DNA from: Amia ocellicauda
Lineage: Eukaryota > Chordata > Actinopteri > Amiiformes > Amiidae
Assembly (NCBI RefSeq): GCF_036373705.1
Contig: NC_089864.1
Span: forward strand, 16,259,501 to 16,323,500
Direction of reading: 5' to 3'
Length of the DNA: 64,000 nt
The position numbers and the translations under genes were made by a program. Shown one piece after another: positions 47,641-59,770 of this stretch. The first letter of the stretch is position 1; each line of letters starts with the position of its first letter. The notes under the pieces are model-generated. The model saw only the letters and a program-made list of their open reading frames with translations. It made no database searches and had not been told where the DNA came from.

Positions 47641-47829
47641 AGTAGTATCTATTTTATTAGTCAGTGTTTCCACTGGAGGGCAGTAGAGTGTTTGACAGGC
47701 AATTTTTGCAAATTTCAGGGTGAATGTGAAGCTAATATTGAGGAACGAAAGTAAATGATATTTGCAATGTATTTATAGTTACAAAACAAGAGGCAACACT
47801 GATTTATAAGTATCTGCTTTCCCTAATTT

Positions 47830-48130
47830 AGTTTTCTTAAAATAGTGCCTCACAATCTACAAAATGCCTCAAATAGCAGATCTTGTAAGATTTACTTCAG
47901 GCTTGCGTTTAGTAATAAGGAGATCTTGGCAATGTTAGCACATGGTCATGGTGTTATTATGAGTTGCAGAACTTTGAAGAGAGTTTGCCAGAAAAACAGG
48001 AGAAAACACTATTGGGACTTGGGTCAAGTGCTGATGTTTATACAAAATGGAAGTGAGAAATCCAGACACATGCAAGGTTATCGGTGGTTTTGTGCAATTC
48101 AAAGAGGATTACTGTGACACAGGATATGAT
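47830..48130 (+). pseudogene. DDE-integrase-type transposase fragment, N-terminal part
   Basis: Reads YFRLAFSNKEILAMLAHGHG then MSCRTLKRVCQKN and HMQGYRWF. SNKEIL-LLAHxHxIxIS-RTLKRL followed by GYRWM is the start of the same integrase-like family found in each array unit at 2175-2410. The two overlap over the GYRW region, so they derive from one family but from separate insertions. Confidence 0.55.
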
Positions 48131-49620
48131 TATAATCTATTTATTTATAATTATCTATTAGCAGACAACTTATACACTTACAAAATATAAGAGCATTACA
48201 AAAGTGCAATAATACATTATAACATTTCAGATCAAGTGCTTGTTTTGCACTTGTGTTCATCCCAGGACTTGTGTTCCACCCCCCCTCCCGAAGGGCCCCA
48301 CTTCCAAAGGGCGAGTGTTACAAGAGGTGCTGGGAGGGGTGATTGGTGTTGCCTATTAATTGGTGTTATTTATGATGTTTATTTTATTACAGAGTTTGTG
48401 GGGTTTTATTTTCACTTGTCATTACTTTTGTATTTGTTATATTACTTGTTAATTTTCACTTGATTTGCTTTGCTTTTTTTCACTTAATTATTTTCACTTA
48501 AAGGCAACATTCTCACCAATTGCAGACACCAATTAAGGACACACCCGACTGATTGGGCGGTGTCCCCCACTCCTTTAATTAGCACAACTGTTTTCATTAA
48601 TCTCCTGACCCCTACTGAAGAGCACCTGCTTTAAAAAGAGTGCAGAGAGCAGGAAAGGAGACCTGGGACTGAGAAGGAAGAAGGACAGCACGGGGAAGCC
48701 AGCCAGGCAGGAGGTGTGCGACAATGATGATCAAGACTAGAAAACAGCCTTGAGTAACAGAAGAAGCTGCAGATGGGAACAGGGGAATTGTTCATGGCAG
48801 GATAAGTACTCTGATGTCTTATGGGAAAACTCTATCCTTGGTTTTGAATGAGTTCTGGCTGATTGCTGTGCACCCTTCCTGGCTGCCTCTGCGTAACGTG
48901 TGGTATCCGAGGAGAACAGGAAAGTAAATTTTGAGAATAGATACTGGACTGATTTCCTATTTTTCCTACTTACCTGATGGTGTGTTCCCCCAGTGGTCAG
49001 CTGGGCCTGAGACACGCTGGGGAAAAGGATAGCGGAGGGACGTGAATGGGGGAAATAACCACTGTAGTGTGTGTGGTTTCACTTACCCGGCCTCGATGAT
49101 GCGTCCCCTCTGAATGTCCTTTCCTTGTTCCTCTCTCCCTGCCTAGGATTGGTGGCACTGCAGAGGGAGGAGGGGGGGACCCCCATACTGCCAAGCCTCC
49201 ATATTCGCACCTTAATTCCGGGACTGGAGAGCCCCTATGTAGCAGGTTTTAGAGATCACCCTTGTATTGCCAGTTTATAAACACCTGGAAGTACTGAATT
49301 CTGATCAATGAAGCAGGTGGTAAATTCAGTCCTTTAGAAACTATTGGAGCAATTATCTGAATACATGCAGCCTCCTGAAGGACAAATTGAATTGGTTGAC
49401 TTGCTTAATTAATAACTCCCATGTGTTCCCAGTATGTAGATATTGGTGATTTAGGGTGACCTATAAGATTAAGTGGATTGTTTTGGGCTAAACTACGGTG
49501 GGGCTGATCAATACAGTGGGGCTCAAATCAACGTCTGAATTTCAATGTGAAAACGCACACAATGGAATAGCATCCTCCCAGTAGCTACAAATACCACGCA
49601 TTAGGCTGCTATGGGTTAGA
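48131..49620. other. Possible LTR-like region; otherwise unrecognised
   Basis: Between 48318 (TGTTACAAGAGG) and about 49285 the sequence has higher GC, a TTTAAAAAGAG box near 48632 and a purine-rich stretch, suggesting a solo LTR. I could not find matching ends or a target duplication. A diverged reverse L2-type tail lies near 48165-48200. Confidence 0.25.
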
Positions 49621-49623
49621 TCA

Positions 49624-49860
49624 GGGGTTCCCAAACTTTTTGACCCAGGGACCCCATTGGCGCCCAGATTTTGGCAGGATACCCCCACCGGCTGTGTGGG
49701 TGGGTGTGTGTGTGTGTGTGTGTGTGTGTGGAGGGGGTGAAATAGTGTGAGAGACTGGGGGGGTTAACAGTGAAATACGGTGACATGGGAGTGGGGGGTT
49801 AGATAATTGCACTGACACCTGACCACTTGGCACAATCCAGTTGATTTTGAAGCCCAAAAT
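49624..49860. mobile_element. hAT-type terminal fragment with (GT)n
   Basis: Begins CAGGGGTTCCCAAACTTTTT, then GACCCAGGGACC, the terminal sequence of many Charlie-type hAT elements. A (GT)n run at 49704-49730 follows. The opposite terminus was not found. Confidence 0.45.
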
Positions 49861-50457
49861 CTTTCCTAAAATGACATACTATAATCAGTGAGCTATAAAT
49901 ATTGAAAGGGGGGAATTACAATTGTAGTAATGTGATTACACTTACTGAAAATCCCTCAAATTCCTCTACCAACTGGTTGTGTTCATCCTCGTGGGGTATT
50001 ATTTTTATTGGGATTGATTCCTCATAATGATTCCTTGATTCTGCTCCAGATGCTCCAATTTTTTTTTTTATGAATCACAAATGGAATATCAGTATTTGCT
50101 GCTAGACAAAAAAGGTAGAGAATAATTATTGCATCATTTGGAAGAATGAAAATACTTACAAAATACCTAATTTGAATGAGAATCCATATTATTTATTTCT
50201 TCTCAAACCCCCGGACCTGCGGTAATAATATAGCCGACAACCTGGACTTTGTGATGCATTAACAGTGTGAAAGAATTATAATCGTGTTGGTTGCTGAAAC
50301 ACGTGCTTTTCTACAGCTATTCATTACTATCATTATTTTATTAGCAGATTTGCACTGAGCTCCTCTGTCCTGACCGGCTCAGCGAGTTGCTAGCTTTCCC
50401 TGGAATTCAGAATCCGGATCAAAGCCTGATCAGACACTGATCCTGATGCTGATACAG

Positions 50458-51374
50458 TAGTGATGGGCAGTTCGATTATTTTTAGTGACTCGATTCATTT
50501 GATTCAGATCAGTTTGGTGAAACGATTCATTTCGTTCACTGATTCCGTGACTGGCACCAATGCAGCCCGAATCCGGATTGGTTAGATAGAACGAGTCGTT
50601 CACTGCACAGCACAAAAGCTAGGAAAAGTCTATATTTGGCTGGGTTACATTAAATACAATTGTGACAAATACATATATTTAAAATCCCGGAGATAACAAC
50701 AGTTTGAAGCATTAACACTATATAGCCAACACGATTAATCTAATAAAATTTAATATATCGTTTTGACAAGGGCGTCTGCTAAGAAATAATAATAATATCG
50801 TTACATAAATGTCTTAGGTGTATCATAGGTGTATCTCTATTTTTAACATTAATCATTTTTATTATATGTCGTTTTGTTGATTTTACCTCAAGATGACTTG
50901 CAAGTATTAATAATTTGTGTAAAACATTTTATGTGTATAAAACATTACAAAAACAGACCTCATAGCGATTTATTATATATGTTTGTTTTGTTTGGCAGAC
51001 GTACCAAATCAATATGGACTGTAATACACACACATTATGTACAATATATAATATTGCATAAACGTCTAATCTCATTTTCTGACAGTAGTCTATACTCGGT
51101 CTGGATTATGTAATTGACGCCGTTTTGGCTCCAGTATGGCGCATACGGTCTTCAGTTTCATAGCACTCAAGGACTCGTCAGGACGAAAGAATCCGCCAGA
51201 CTGAGAGTCCGAGTCATTGAACGAGAGTCGATGGCGGGTCTCCGGCTCCACAGCGCCGCTGCTGCTCACAGTGAATCAAAAGAGCCGATTCAATGCGTCA
51301 CTGATCCGATTCCGCTCGGTCACCAAAATGATTCGTGCAAAAAGAACGAATCGTTCGCGAACTGCACATCACTA
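50458..51374. mobile_element. Non-autonomous hAT element (917 bp) with target duplication
   Basis: Ends are inverted: TAGTGATGGGCAGTTCGATT at the left, and at the right GCGAACTGCACATCACTA, whose complement is TAGTGATGTGCAGTTCGC. The flanking octamers TGATACAG and TGATACGG match at 7 of 8, the size expected for hAT. The termini hold several GATTC/GAATC repeats (AACGAATCG, GATTCATTTC). No transposase frame is present. Inside near 50765-50800 is an L2-type tail (GGGCGTCTGCTAAGAAATAA). Confidence 0.85.
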
Positions 51375-51382
51375 TGATACGG

Positions 51383-52181
51383 TAACGCGCTGCGGTCTGT
51401 AGCGCACAGAGTCGCCATTTCAAAGCGCTTCACTTTGCACAAGTCTTGTTTTTAAGCTATTCGTATAACTGGTTATTTATGTTTTATAAATGTATAAATC
51501 TGCTTAGATGTGAGCATACCGATGTATACACCACTTTTAATTGTCACTTACGTTTCATCCAAGTCTCTATTTTTCCTCACACAGCCGTTTCATGGAGCCG
51601 CGCATTGTCCGGGCGCTGCGGTTGTATGTGGTGCGAAATGTCGGCGTTTCTAGTGTTTCATAAAGAAAACTATCACAGCTTCAGTGACTAGTAAATATTG
51701 CATATTTCGCTTGCAGTTGCTATAGTCTATGATCTCTGGTTTATCCATGATCGCAATTTTCTGGAAAACACAAAAGAAGTAAACGAAACCCCCTTGCCAT
51801 ATTGCTCTTTACTGATCCTGTCTTCTGAGAAATCTGCACAAAATGCAGATCTTCACAGCGCCACCAAATAGTCCCTGTTTAAACAAGACGGTCAACTCCC
51901 GCTTTTCTTCCATCTGTGAGAAAGTGTGCTCTTATACAATCCAGATGCATCGTGTTAAAAATGCAATTGTTTTTAAAAGAGATGACTGGAATAAGAAATT
52001 ATGCAGGTTTTCCATCATGGAGAAAGGGAAAAATATACACCAAAACTTCATGCAACTCCCATAATGCACCGTTTCGGGTAACACTAATGTTTCGATCTAA
52101 ATTAGGCGGAGTTGACTATCTAATTTATATAGAGCATATTTAGCGCCCCCTGTTGGAAAGGTCACAGTGACTAGGTCACTG
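51383..52181. other. Unrecognised stretch before pseudogene F
   Basis: Mixed-composition sequence without element ends or a convincing coding frame. The join to peptide-gene sequence is at about 52182. Confidence 0.5.
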
Positions 52182-53760
52182 GCAGTCTGCCAGCCCTCCC
52201 CACTATTGAACGTCTGCATAACTGACACTCAGTAAGCCACACAGATAGTACATTTCTGCATACTATTTAAGGATTAGATCAATCACAATTACATAAAACC
52301 TAGCTGTGCATGGGCTCTGAATTGTAGGAATGGGTGGCATTTAACTTCTAATTGTATTATTTTACATATTTTGTGCCTCTACATTTTTAATCAACTGAGT
52401 TCGTATTAGTAAGGTATTGTGGTCATTTACCCAGATGATTCAGAGGATGGCCGCTGTGGGTTATATGTATAGGGGTCACTAGAAAGCAGGACTTTATTCA
52501 GCAATTATTACTTCCTCTGATATTGATCCAAGACAAACAAGCCACACTCCATCTAAACGTCTTAGGCGAATAAAACAATTACTAAGGAGAAATGAAAGGC
52601 AATTTGTCCATTGCAATATTTTGGCTGCATCTTAACAGATCAGCATCCATTCACTCAATAGACTAACTACACAGCATTTAATATACTACACTATGATAAC
52701 AGGCCATGCCTCAGCTGCTTTGTTACAGAAATATTAAAACACAATCCCTCTGCTCCTCAGCAGGACAACACTGAACCCAGAGGCACCATGAAGACTATGA
52801 TCATTCTGTTCGTCATTGCCGCGCTCTACAGCAGTAAGTGAAACCTTTGACAATTCATCATCAATAACTGTGTATTGGGCCACAATAGACTGCTTAACAG
52901 TGGAATATTTAACGAAGAAAGCAATGTAGACTTGTCCAAAATGACAACTGTAAATGTGAAGATGACATTTTAAACAGAAATGATAAAGAGCTCTTATAAC
53001 AGGCAGCCCTACAAAAATATACAATGTCTGAGAAATATAGAGTAATAAAAGCTGAGTCTGTGGTTTATGTATCTTTCAGACAGTACTTGTAATATTAGTC
53101 GTTTTATCCCCATTAGATAGCACTTCACAAAGTGTAATTATGCTTCTTGAGTTTTGATTGCTTTCCTCCTTGCTCCCTTTCCCGTAGCCCTTGACTGTGA
53201 CCCTACATCTTGAGAGCACTTAGCTTTTACCATCCAGGACTTACTGTAATTGCCTGTGTAAATTGTAAATTGGAACTTGTAAAATGTATGGTATTTTGAA
53301 TTGCTATGTTTTATGTAAATTGAATTTGTAATGTTTGATGCCTTTACTTAACTGTATTTTTGCACTTTGTTTTGCTCTTATGTTGTAAGTCGCCCTGGAT
53401 AAGGGTGTCTGCCAAGAAATAAAAATAGTAATAATAATCTGCATGAAGTTCAAGAAGTGACAAACCTTGCTCTATTGAAATAAGAAACTGTGTAACAGTC
53501 TGTATAGTAGAAAGAGTGATGAGAGCATTAACTAAATAAAACCCCTGTCCACAAAGCTGTGTTTCTGCCTCTCATTACCAGTGCCGAGAGCATCCTGTGT
53601 CTGTAAGGAAGGGTGCTGGCAATGCTGTGTAACTGTGCACTTGCACAACTGGGCTCACACAACATTGTGCAGCCTGTTCAAACACAAACAAGGACTTCCT
53701 AATTGCTGTCCAAGCCTTGGAAAAACTCGGGCTATTTTGACGTCATAGATGTACTTTTTC
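52182..53760 (+). pseudogene. Peptide gene copy F, broken
   Basis: The copy starts inside exon 1 (no promoter). The exon 1 donor is mutated from GT to AT (CACAG/ATAGTAC near 52245). Exon 2 (52761-52833, ATG at 52788) is intact and encodes MKTMIILFVIAALYS with a good donor. Exon 3 and the first part of exon 4 are gone, replaced by an L2-tailed insertion at about 53080-53440. Exon 4 resumes at about 53462 in ACCTTGCTCTATTGAAATAA and keeps AATAAA at 53535-53540 and the downstream CRE block. Without exon 3 it cannot make the mature peptide. It continues into a scrap of kcnc2 exon 1, as copy E does, so the two share an origin. Confidence 0.85.
53080..53440 (+). mobile_element. L2-tailed SINE-like insertion in pseudogene F
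   Basis: Ends TTGTAAGTCGCCCTGGATAA, then GGGTGTCTGCCAAGAAATAAAA, the fish L2/SINE tail, followed by a short (AAT) run. It replaces the region where exon 3 should be. Confidence 0.6.
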
Positions 53761-53917
53761 AAAGTCAGAGTGCTGATTAATGTATTCCCTGATTTTAATA
53801 ATTTAAATAATCAAATTAAATAGAAACAAATTAACTGAAACCACTCTTCAGTGGTTAAACCGCAAAGTGCTTTAACTTTTTATGCTGCAGTTGCTGTGTA
53901 TCTCGCCAGTGTCTTAC

Positions 53918-53974
53918 CCTTGCAGTTCTGGAAGAATAGGGATCTTCAAATAGAGCCCAGATCATCGGTTGCCA
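53918..53974 (-). pseudogene. kcnc2: Duplicated scrap of kcnc2 exon 1 (3' end) with its splice donor
   Basis: 57 nt match the last codons of kcnc2 exon 1 (ending [13 protein letters not shown]) with one visible change in the matched part. The donor and about 90 bp of intron 1 follow. The match stops abruptly inside the exon. It is in the same position relative to pseudogene F as the true exon is relative to copy E, so one duplication carried both. Confidence 0.85.
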
Positions 53975-54334
53975 TTTCTACAGTGAAAAATTGGTAAATG
54001 CAGACAGACATCAAAACATATATTTGAAAGCCTTTGCATTAGTATCAAATAAACTACCAATAATCAGACTTCTCTTTTTTTTTCTATTTAATAACAGCAA
54101 TTATAAAACACGTTCAATAACGTTCAACAAATGTTCAATTATATTATTACCCTTTTCAGGTGTTATTCTTCACATCACTTCAACTGAAAATTTGGGCTAA
54201 TCAGATACCCTGAAGTCTAATCAACAACTCTACCTTTAATTCTTTACCCATGTATAGGTTTTTATTTAGAAACAAAAGCATGTTGATATTTTTCCCCTTC
54301 ACTCGGTTTCTTCTTTGGCTCATTAACTCTCTAG
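53975..54334. other. Short unique stretch between pseudogene F and the foldback element
   Basis: AT-rich, nothing recognised. Confidence 0.5.
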
Positions 54335-57300
54335 TACGGAAGCCGATGAGTGCAAATGCAAATCAAACTCGTTAACAGGACGTTGCAGCAACCACAGAAG
54401 AGAAAGGGGTGGAAACATCTGAAACAAGTCAGCGACATTGAAAATAACAGCGACATCCCAGAGAAACAGCAGCGACATTTAGAAAACGCGTGGCGGAAAC
54501 AGGGTCCTGTGGCGGAAATAGCTGAGGCGGAAGTAGGATTGTGTGGCGGAAATAGGATTTTGTTGCGGAAATAGGATTGTGCGGCAGCAAACACATTTTC
54601 CAAGAGCTCGCCTAGTTTCCCCATTTCTGCCATTGTGACACATCGCTCTCGGTGTTTGTGGACAATCTCTGATATGTTTAGGGTCACCATGTCTCCAAAA
54701 ATCGGAGGATGTGAGACCGAACGGAATTGGGACTTAATTGAACTACATTCATGTGTAAATTAACCATTTAACTAAAATGAATAATGGTGCTATTGCCGTC
54801 AACAGCAATTAATTGTATTATGCTAAGAATTAAATGCAACTGGTTTCTATTTACTTTCTATTTTGTTAATATGTAATTAGCCAGTATGTAAATATGATCA
54901 AAGCAACATCTCTGTGTTCTGTAGCAATTCCACCACAGGATTAATCTAAGGCAGTGGTTCCCAAACCGGTCCTGTGGGACCCAATTACTTAGTTGAACCC
55001 TTTTTTGAACTAATAATTTCCTAAATCAGAGACTTTTAATTATTTTAAACAGTAGAGTTTTTAAGTTAAGTATAGAATTATATTTAAAAAAACGTATTGA
55101 AGAAACAATTTTCTTACAGAATTAAAAAGTAAAATCTAAGCAGATTGTTACTTCAATTAAGGTTCAATTAAGTCATACAATACAATTATCTGGAGCCATG
55201 GTAGCCCTAGTTACTGATGTATTGAATTGCAGAGCTGTATCCTGGTAATTGGCTATTATCTTAATAATACTCTTGAATAAGGGTTTTATTATTATTATTA
55301 ATAATAATAATAATAATAATTAGTTACTTAAATGGTTAATTTACACATTAATGTAGTTCAATTTTGTCCCAATCCCGTTCTGTCTCACGTCCTCCGATTA
55401 ATGTTGGGTCACACTACACGATTTTAAGCCCGATTTGGCTCTCATGACACATCGGCACTGATCGTCACGACAGGCAGCTGGTCGGGCGCGTCCCACCGCC
55501 GATGGTCGTGCAGTGAGAGACGGGCTGATGTATCGCGTTCAAAAAATATATATATTAAAAAAAAAAAAAAAAAAAAACTTGAGAAAATTGATGTTGAGAT
55601 AAAAAAAAATCGAATGCAAAATGTATAGAATTATAAACAAAAAAAAAATGTATCGAAAGCAAAAAAAAAAAAGATAGCAAAAACCTGCTGGACCAATGGA
55701 GACCCAGGATCCACGCCTCCCTGTAAATCCCGCCCTCACGACAAAACAGCGCCAAAACTCGTAAACGAAAAGAAAATAATCGAAAAATTGCAGCATGGCA
55801 AGCAAAGACAGGAACTGGAGGCGAGTTTTGCTATCGTTTTTTTTTTTTTTTGGCTTTCGATACATTTTTTGTTTGTTTACAATTCTATACATTTTGCATT
55901 CGATTTTTTTTTTGATCTCAACATTTTTTTTACAATATTTTTTTTTATTTTGAATGCGATATATATTTTTTTGAATGTGATACTTATGGCGCTAATTTGA
56001 GCACATACTGATGCGTCGCTGCCCTCCGAACCGATCATTAACTGGTGCCGCTGCGATTTTATTAAACATGTTAACATTACGACTCGATCGGCGCCGATCG
56101 TGGAGAGTGACGAGATCAGCAGCCAATGAGAGCCGAGCTGACTGAAGAAGAGAGAAGAAACAGAAGAATAAACATGACAGGAGAATAAGATTTTCATACG
56201 TATTTATTAAAATACTTCAAATACCAATTGTTGTTTCGGCGCAGGTTATTTAAAATACTCTAAAACAGGGAAAATAATATTTTCAAATACCGAATTAGTA
56301 TCTTGACCCAGGTCTGCGCTAAATATCGACCCTACAATGCGATGCTCACACTGTGGGATGGATAGAGCTGTGACTGGTGCTCAGCTGCAGCTCTCACGGC
56401 CATGTCTTCACACTCATCCTCTTTTCTTTGCGCTTTGTGTGTGTGTCCGACACACGAACACGGACAGCAACAGTAGTTTGTGGTCGTGTTCTTGTGGAGC
56501 AGATTTCCGCAGTTTTGCTCAGATCTGCAGAAATCCACTGATCCCATTGGTGGAGCAGCGCAGATCTGCGCATGCCTGCGGACATCTGCACTTCATGAAC
56601 GTGACCTGTAAATGTCTGCGTCCATGTGTGTTGACCTTTCCTCTGTGCGGATCACTGTGTTTCTGTGAGATGTGGGAGTGAGGAGGCTGTGACGCAGAAC
56701 CACGACAAGGGTTTCAGTTCAGTGGTGCAGTGTGTGTCTGTACTGAAGCGCTCGGGTGTGCGCGCTCCTTCATGACGCAAAATACATAAATTCGGTGCAA
56801 AATAGTGGTTAAGTGTGAGCTGCGCACTTTTCACAACATCGGGTCGGATTGTAGAAATCGTGTAGTCACCCCAGCATAATCTGGAGACATGGTGACCCTA
56901 AACATAGCATAGATTGTGAACAAACACCGAGAGCGATGTGTCACAATGGCAGAAATGGGAAACTAGCCGAGCTCTTGGAAAATGTCTTTGCCGCCACAGA
57001 ATCCTATTTCCGCCACACAATCCTACTTCCGCCTCAGCTATTTCCGCCACAGGACCCTGTTTCCGCCACGCGTTTTCTAAATGTCGCTGCTGTTTCTCTG
57101 GGATGTCGCTGTTATTTTCAATGTCGCTGACTTGTTTCAGATGTTTCCACCCCTTTCTCTCAACTGGTTGCCGTTGTGTTTTCAAAATTACCGCCCCCTC
57201 TCTCTCCTGGTTGCAGCAACGCCTTTTTTGAATGTTGCTGACGTGTTTCAGATGTTTCCACCCCTTTCTCTTCTGTGGTTGCTGCAACGTCCTGTTAACG

Positions 57301-57335
57301 CGTTTGATTTGCTTTTGCACTCATCGGCTTCCGTA
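54335..57335. mobile_element. Foldback DNA element with long inverted arms (about 3.0 kb with insertion)
   Basis: The left end TACGGAAGCCGATGAGTGCA (54335) is mirrored by TGCACTCATCGGCTTCCGTA at the right end (57335). The inverted arms extend about 450 bp: 54335 to about 54780 pairs with 57335 back to 56878, continuing beyond the inserted Harbinger-like element at 55400 back to about 55325. The arms carry repeated GGCGGAAATAGGATT-type motifs. The right arm has an internal duplication of about 100 bp (about 57110-57290). The centre (54780-55325) has no gene. The superfamily is unclear because no target duplication is evident. Confidence 0.8.
55402..56876. mobile_element. Harbinger-like non-autonomous element (1475 bp) nested in the foldback arm
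   Basis: Ends are imperfect inverted repeats: TGTTGGGTCACACTACACGA at the left, and the complement of the right end reads TGCTGGGGTGACTACACGAT. TAA on both sides (55399-55401 and 56877-56879) is the 3-bp target duplication of PIF/Harbinger. The foldback arm reads continuously when the element is removed. An internal A/T-rich inverted repeat (about 55540-55690 against 55840-55995) can fold back. No transposase is recognisable. Confidence 0.8.
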
Positions 57336-59084
57336 CTGTGTTGCTGCAGCGCTGAAACCCAACTGACTGGGAGAGTGCAAAGTCTGCTTATAGAAACCTT
57401 CATCCTCGTTAGGATGTTGTTGCTGTTCCTTGTTGGCCTCTAGCATCTCTCCATGGTGCTGCAGCTACTGATGCAGGGGAGCCTTCAGCAGGCAGAAACT
57501 GGGAGCTGTCCAGTGCTGAACCAGCTGAGAGTTCCTGCTGGAGCCCATGTCCTCCACTAGTGTTGCCCTTGTGCAGGGATTGTGAACCTTTTTTGGCTTG
57601 AGTGCCCAAAGTGGTTTGTTTACGTTGCTAAGTGCCAAAGGGTGCCAATGATAAATTAGGGATGTAAACATTTATACAGGGGCTAAACTGCAATTTTTGT
57701 AAACAATATTCATATTTTTTGTTGCTGTCATCTTTCAAGTCGGAAGCACTGCCGGCCTGCCTCGGTCTGTCATAGATCTCGCCAGCGTGAGGTGCTCCTC
57801 CGCCGGCTTGCCCCTGCACTACAGCCCGCAGCTGCAGTTGTAGGAAATCTCCCTCTCTCAGCTTGCTGGGATTGAGCTGTGCTGCGGTTACCGTCTGTGT
57901 GTGCAGCGTCGGTTCTATGCTTCACTTTAGATGGTGGCCTACTACCCTTGGACCCTGCATCACCTGGTGTCCCCGGGAAACTCTGCACACATGGTGTGGT
58001 AAAGCCTACGGGCCTATGTGGCACTTGTATCCCACACTCTGGTGTCTGGATACACAGCGTTCTGTCTGCCAGCGAGGTTATGGTTAAGGTTTTGTGGTCC
58101 ACCTTCACCACCCTGACCCAGGTTCCTGTGAAATGCTCTCTCCCTCACTGTCCGTGCTGCCCTCTGCCACCCCTCACACTCTCCACCTTACCCCAATGCA
58201 TTGTGCAGTCTTCTTGGACCATCTCACTTTTTGGGGTTCCAACTCGAAAATATTGACCAGCACAATTGGACGGTACCATAAACGATCTCTAATGTCACCT
58301 CACACTTCTTCCATAAACAGACACTTTAACCAGTCTGCTACACCTCATCTCAGAAATGAGATTCATTACCAATCCACTCCACAACAATTATTTTGCTTTA
58401 CTTCATCATTAAATACCAGTCTGTTCCTTCAAGCTTCTCCATTCCTGAAGCTCTCTCATTTCAGCGATCGATCCGCCTCCATGTACCAGGCTTCCTTCCC
58501 CACCTTACAGATTAACAATTTCAACTTTAAACAAATAAAATGGACCCATCAGGAAATTATTTCAAACCAACTCGCCTCATTCCCATGAATCTCTTACCCT
58601 TTCACGCAACTCTTACTTCCAGGAGTCATGCCCATGGACACTCTGTTCAATGATAAAACAGATGCATAATAACTTGCGGCATAATAATCTTCTTTCACGG
58701 CACACAAAGGAATACCAGATCACCTGATTAAGTCTCTCAGATGAAATCAAATCAAATCACATTCCCCCACCCCAATGCAAAACGGTGTAGTGAAACTACT
58801 GAAATGTAATCTGGTGTCCCCTGAAAGTAGAAGCAACAATGTATCAGCAATATCTTTCATATTTTCAAAATGTAGACTGGTGTCCCCTCAGCTTTATGGA
58901 GTTGTGGTTTGGTGTATCAGATCTGAAATAGATACACACATTCTGTGATCGCTGTGTGGCAGCTGGTGCTGTTCTTAGGGGCTGGTGTATGGACGTGTGT
59001 GCGTCAGCAGGGCTGGTTGAGTACCTGCAGGCTGCTTGCGGTGGGCCTATCTGGGTCAAAGTCCAGTACTTTCAGTGCCAATCT
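57336..59084. other. Unrecognised region with moderate GC
   Basis: Contains a 164-codon plus-strand frame at 58094-58588 and antisense frames. None has recognisable motifs, and their composition is low-complexity (Ser/Thr/His-rich). A phrase GGGATTGTGAACCTTTTTTGG near 57575 may be the end of another DNA element. It could be part of an old retroelement. Confidence 0.3.
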
Positions 59085-59770
59085 ATCCCTGGCTATAAGC
59101 CATATGAAACTAATACAAATATGTTTACTATAAATCATAAAAGTCAGAGAATACAAAAATCAGAACTCTAACAGTGTCACTTTGGCAAAGTAAATCTATG
59201 ACGTCAAATTGGCCTGAGTTTTTCCAAGGCATTAGGAAGTCCTTGTTTGTGTTTGAACAGGCTGCACAATGTTGTGTGAGCCCAGTTGTGCACAGTTACA
59301 CAGCATTGCCAACACCCTTCCTTACAGACACAGGATGCTCTCAGCACTGGTAATGAGAGGCAGAAACACAGCTTTGTGGACAGGGATTTTATTTAGTTAA
59401 TTACAGCAGCCTCCGATGAACTCTAGAAAAAGGAAGACACAGACAAATAGGTTATGATAATAATATTGTAACTCTAGGTCCCTGAACCACCAGCCACTCT
59501 CTGTCTCTTGTCCTTAAAAATACTTCCTTGTCACTTTTTGAACTCCATGCAGATCTGTTCTTGTTACTGAAATGCTAATGTTTGTATCTTCAAAATCACC
59601 AGTTTGTTAATGATATGAAAAAAACACCTGTATATGTTTTTAAGATCCTATGCTTTAGCACATTTCTCTCCTACACTACAAACCCAGATGGAACAAATAC
59701 ATTTTTCAAATATGGTAGAAATGTAATATGCTTCAGTTATTCATGTACCAAAATTTGTCCTGAAGGTAAC
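59085..59770 (-). pseudogene. Peptide gene copy G, inverted and broken
   Basis: Reverse-strand copy of the 3' part of the peptide gene. It includes about 340 bp of the intron before exon 4, the exon 4 acceptor (CTAG at 59426-59423), the start of exon 4 encoding FIGGCCN, then an internal deletion of roughly 90 nt leading straight to the AATAAA (59393-59388) and the downstream CRE block (TGACGTCA at 59199-59206). Exons 1-3 are absent. The downstream block has lost 6 and 13 nt. It is a truncated relic from an early duplication with inversion. Confidence 0.85.

Noticed and set aside
48131-49300. Confident LTR retrotransposon call
   Set aside because: LTR-like composition and a TATA-like box only; no paired LTR, primer-binding site or target duplication found.
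54331-54690. 119-codon frame and related frames in the foldback arms (also 56898-57320)
   Set aside because: Produced by the short-motif repeats in the inverted arms and mirrored between strands; not a gene.
55539-56197. Several 60-117 codon frames rich in Phe and Lys
   Set aside because: Poly(A)/poly(T) tracts inside the Harbinger-like element.
58094-58588. 164-codon plus-strand frame
   Set aside because: Ser/Thr/His-rich, overlapping frames of similar length, no motif, promoter or splice context that I can support.
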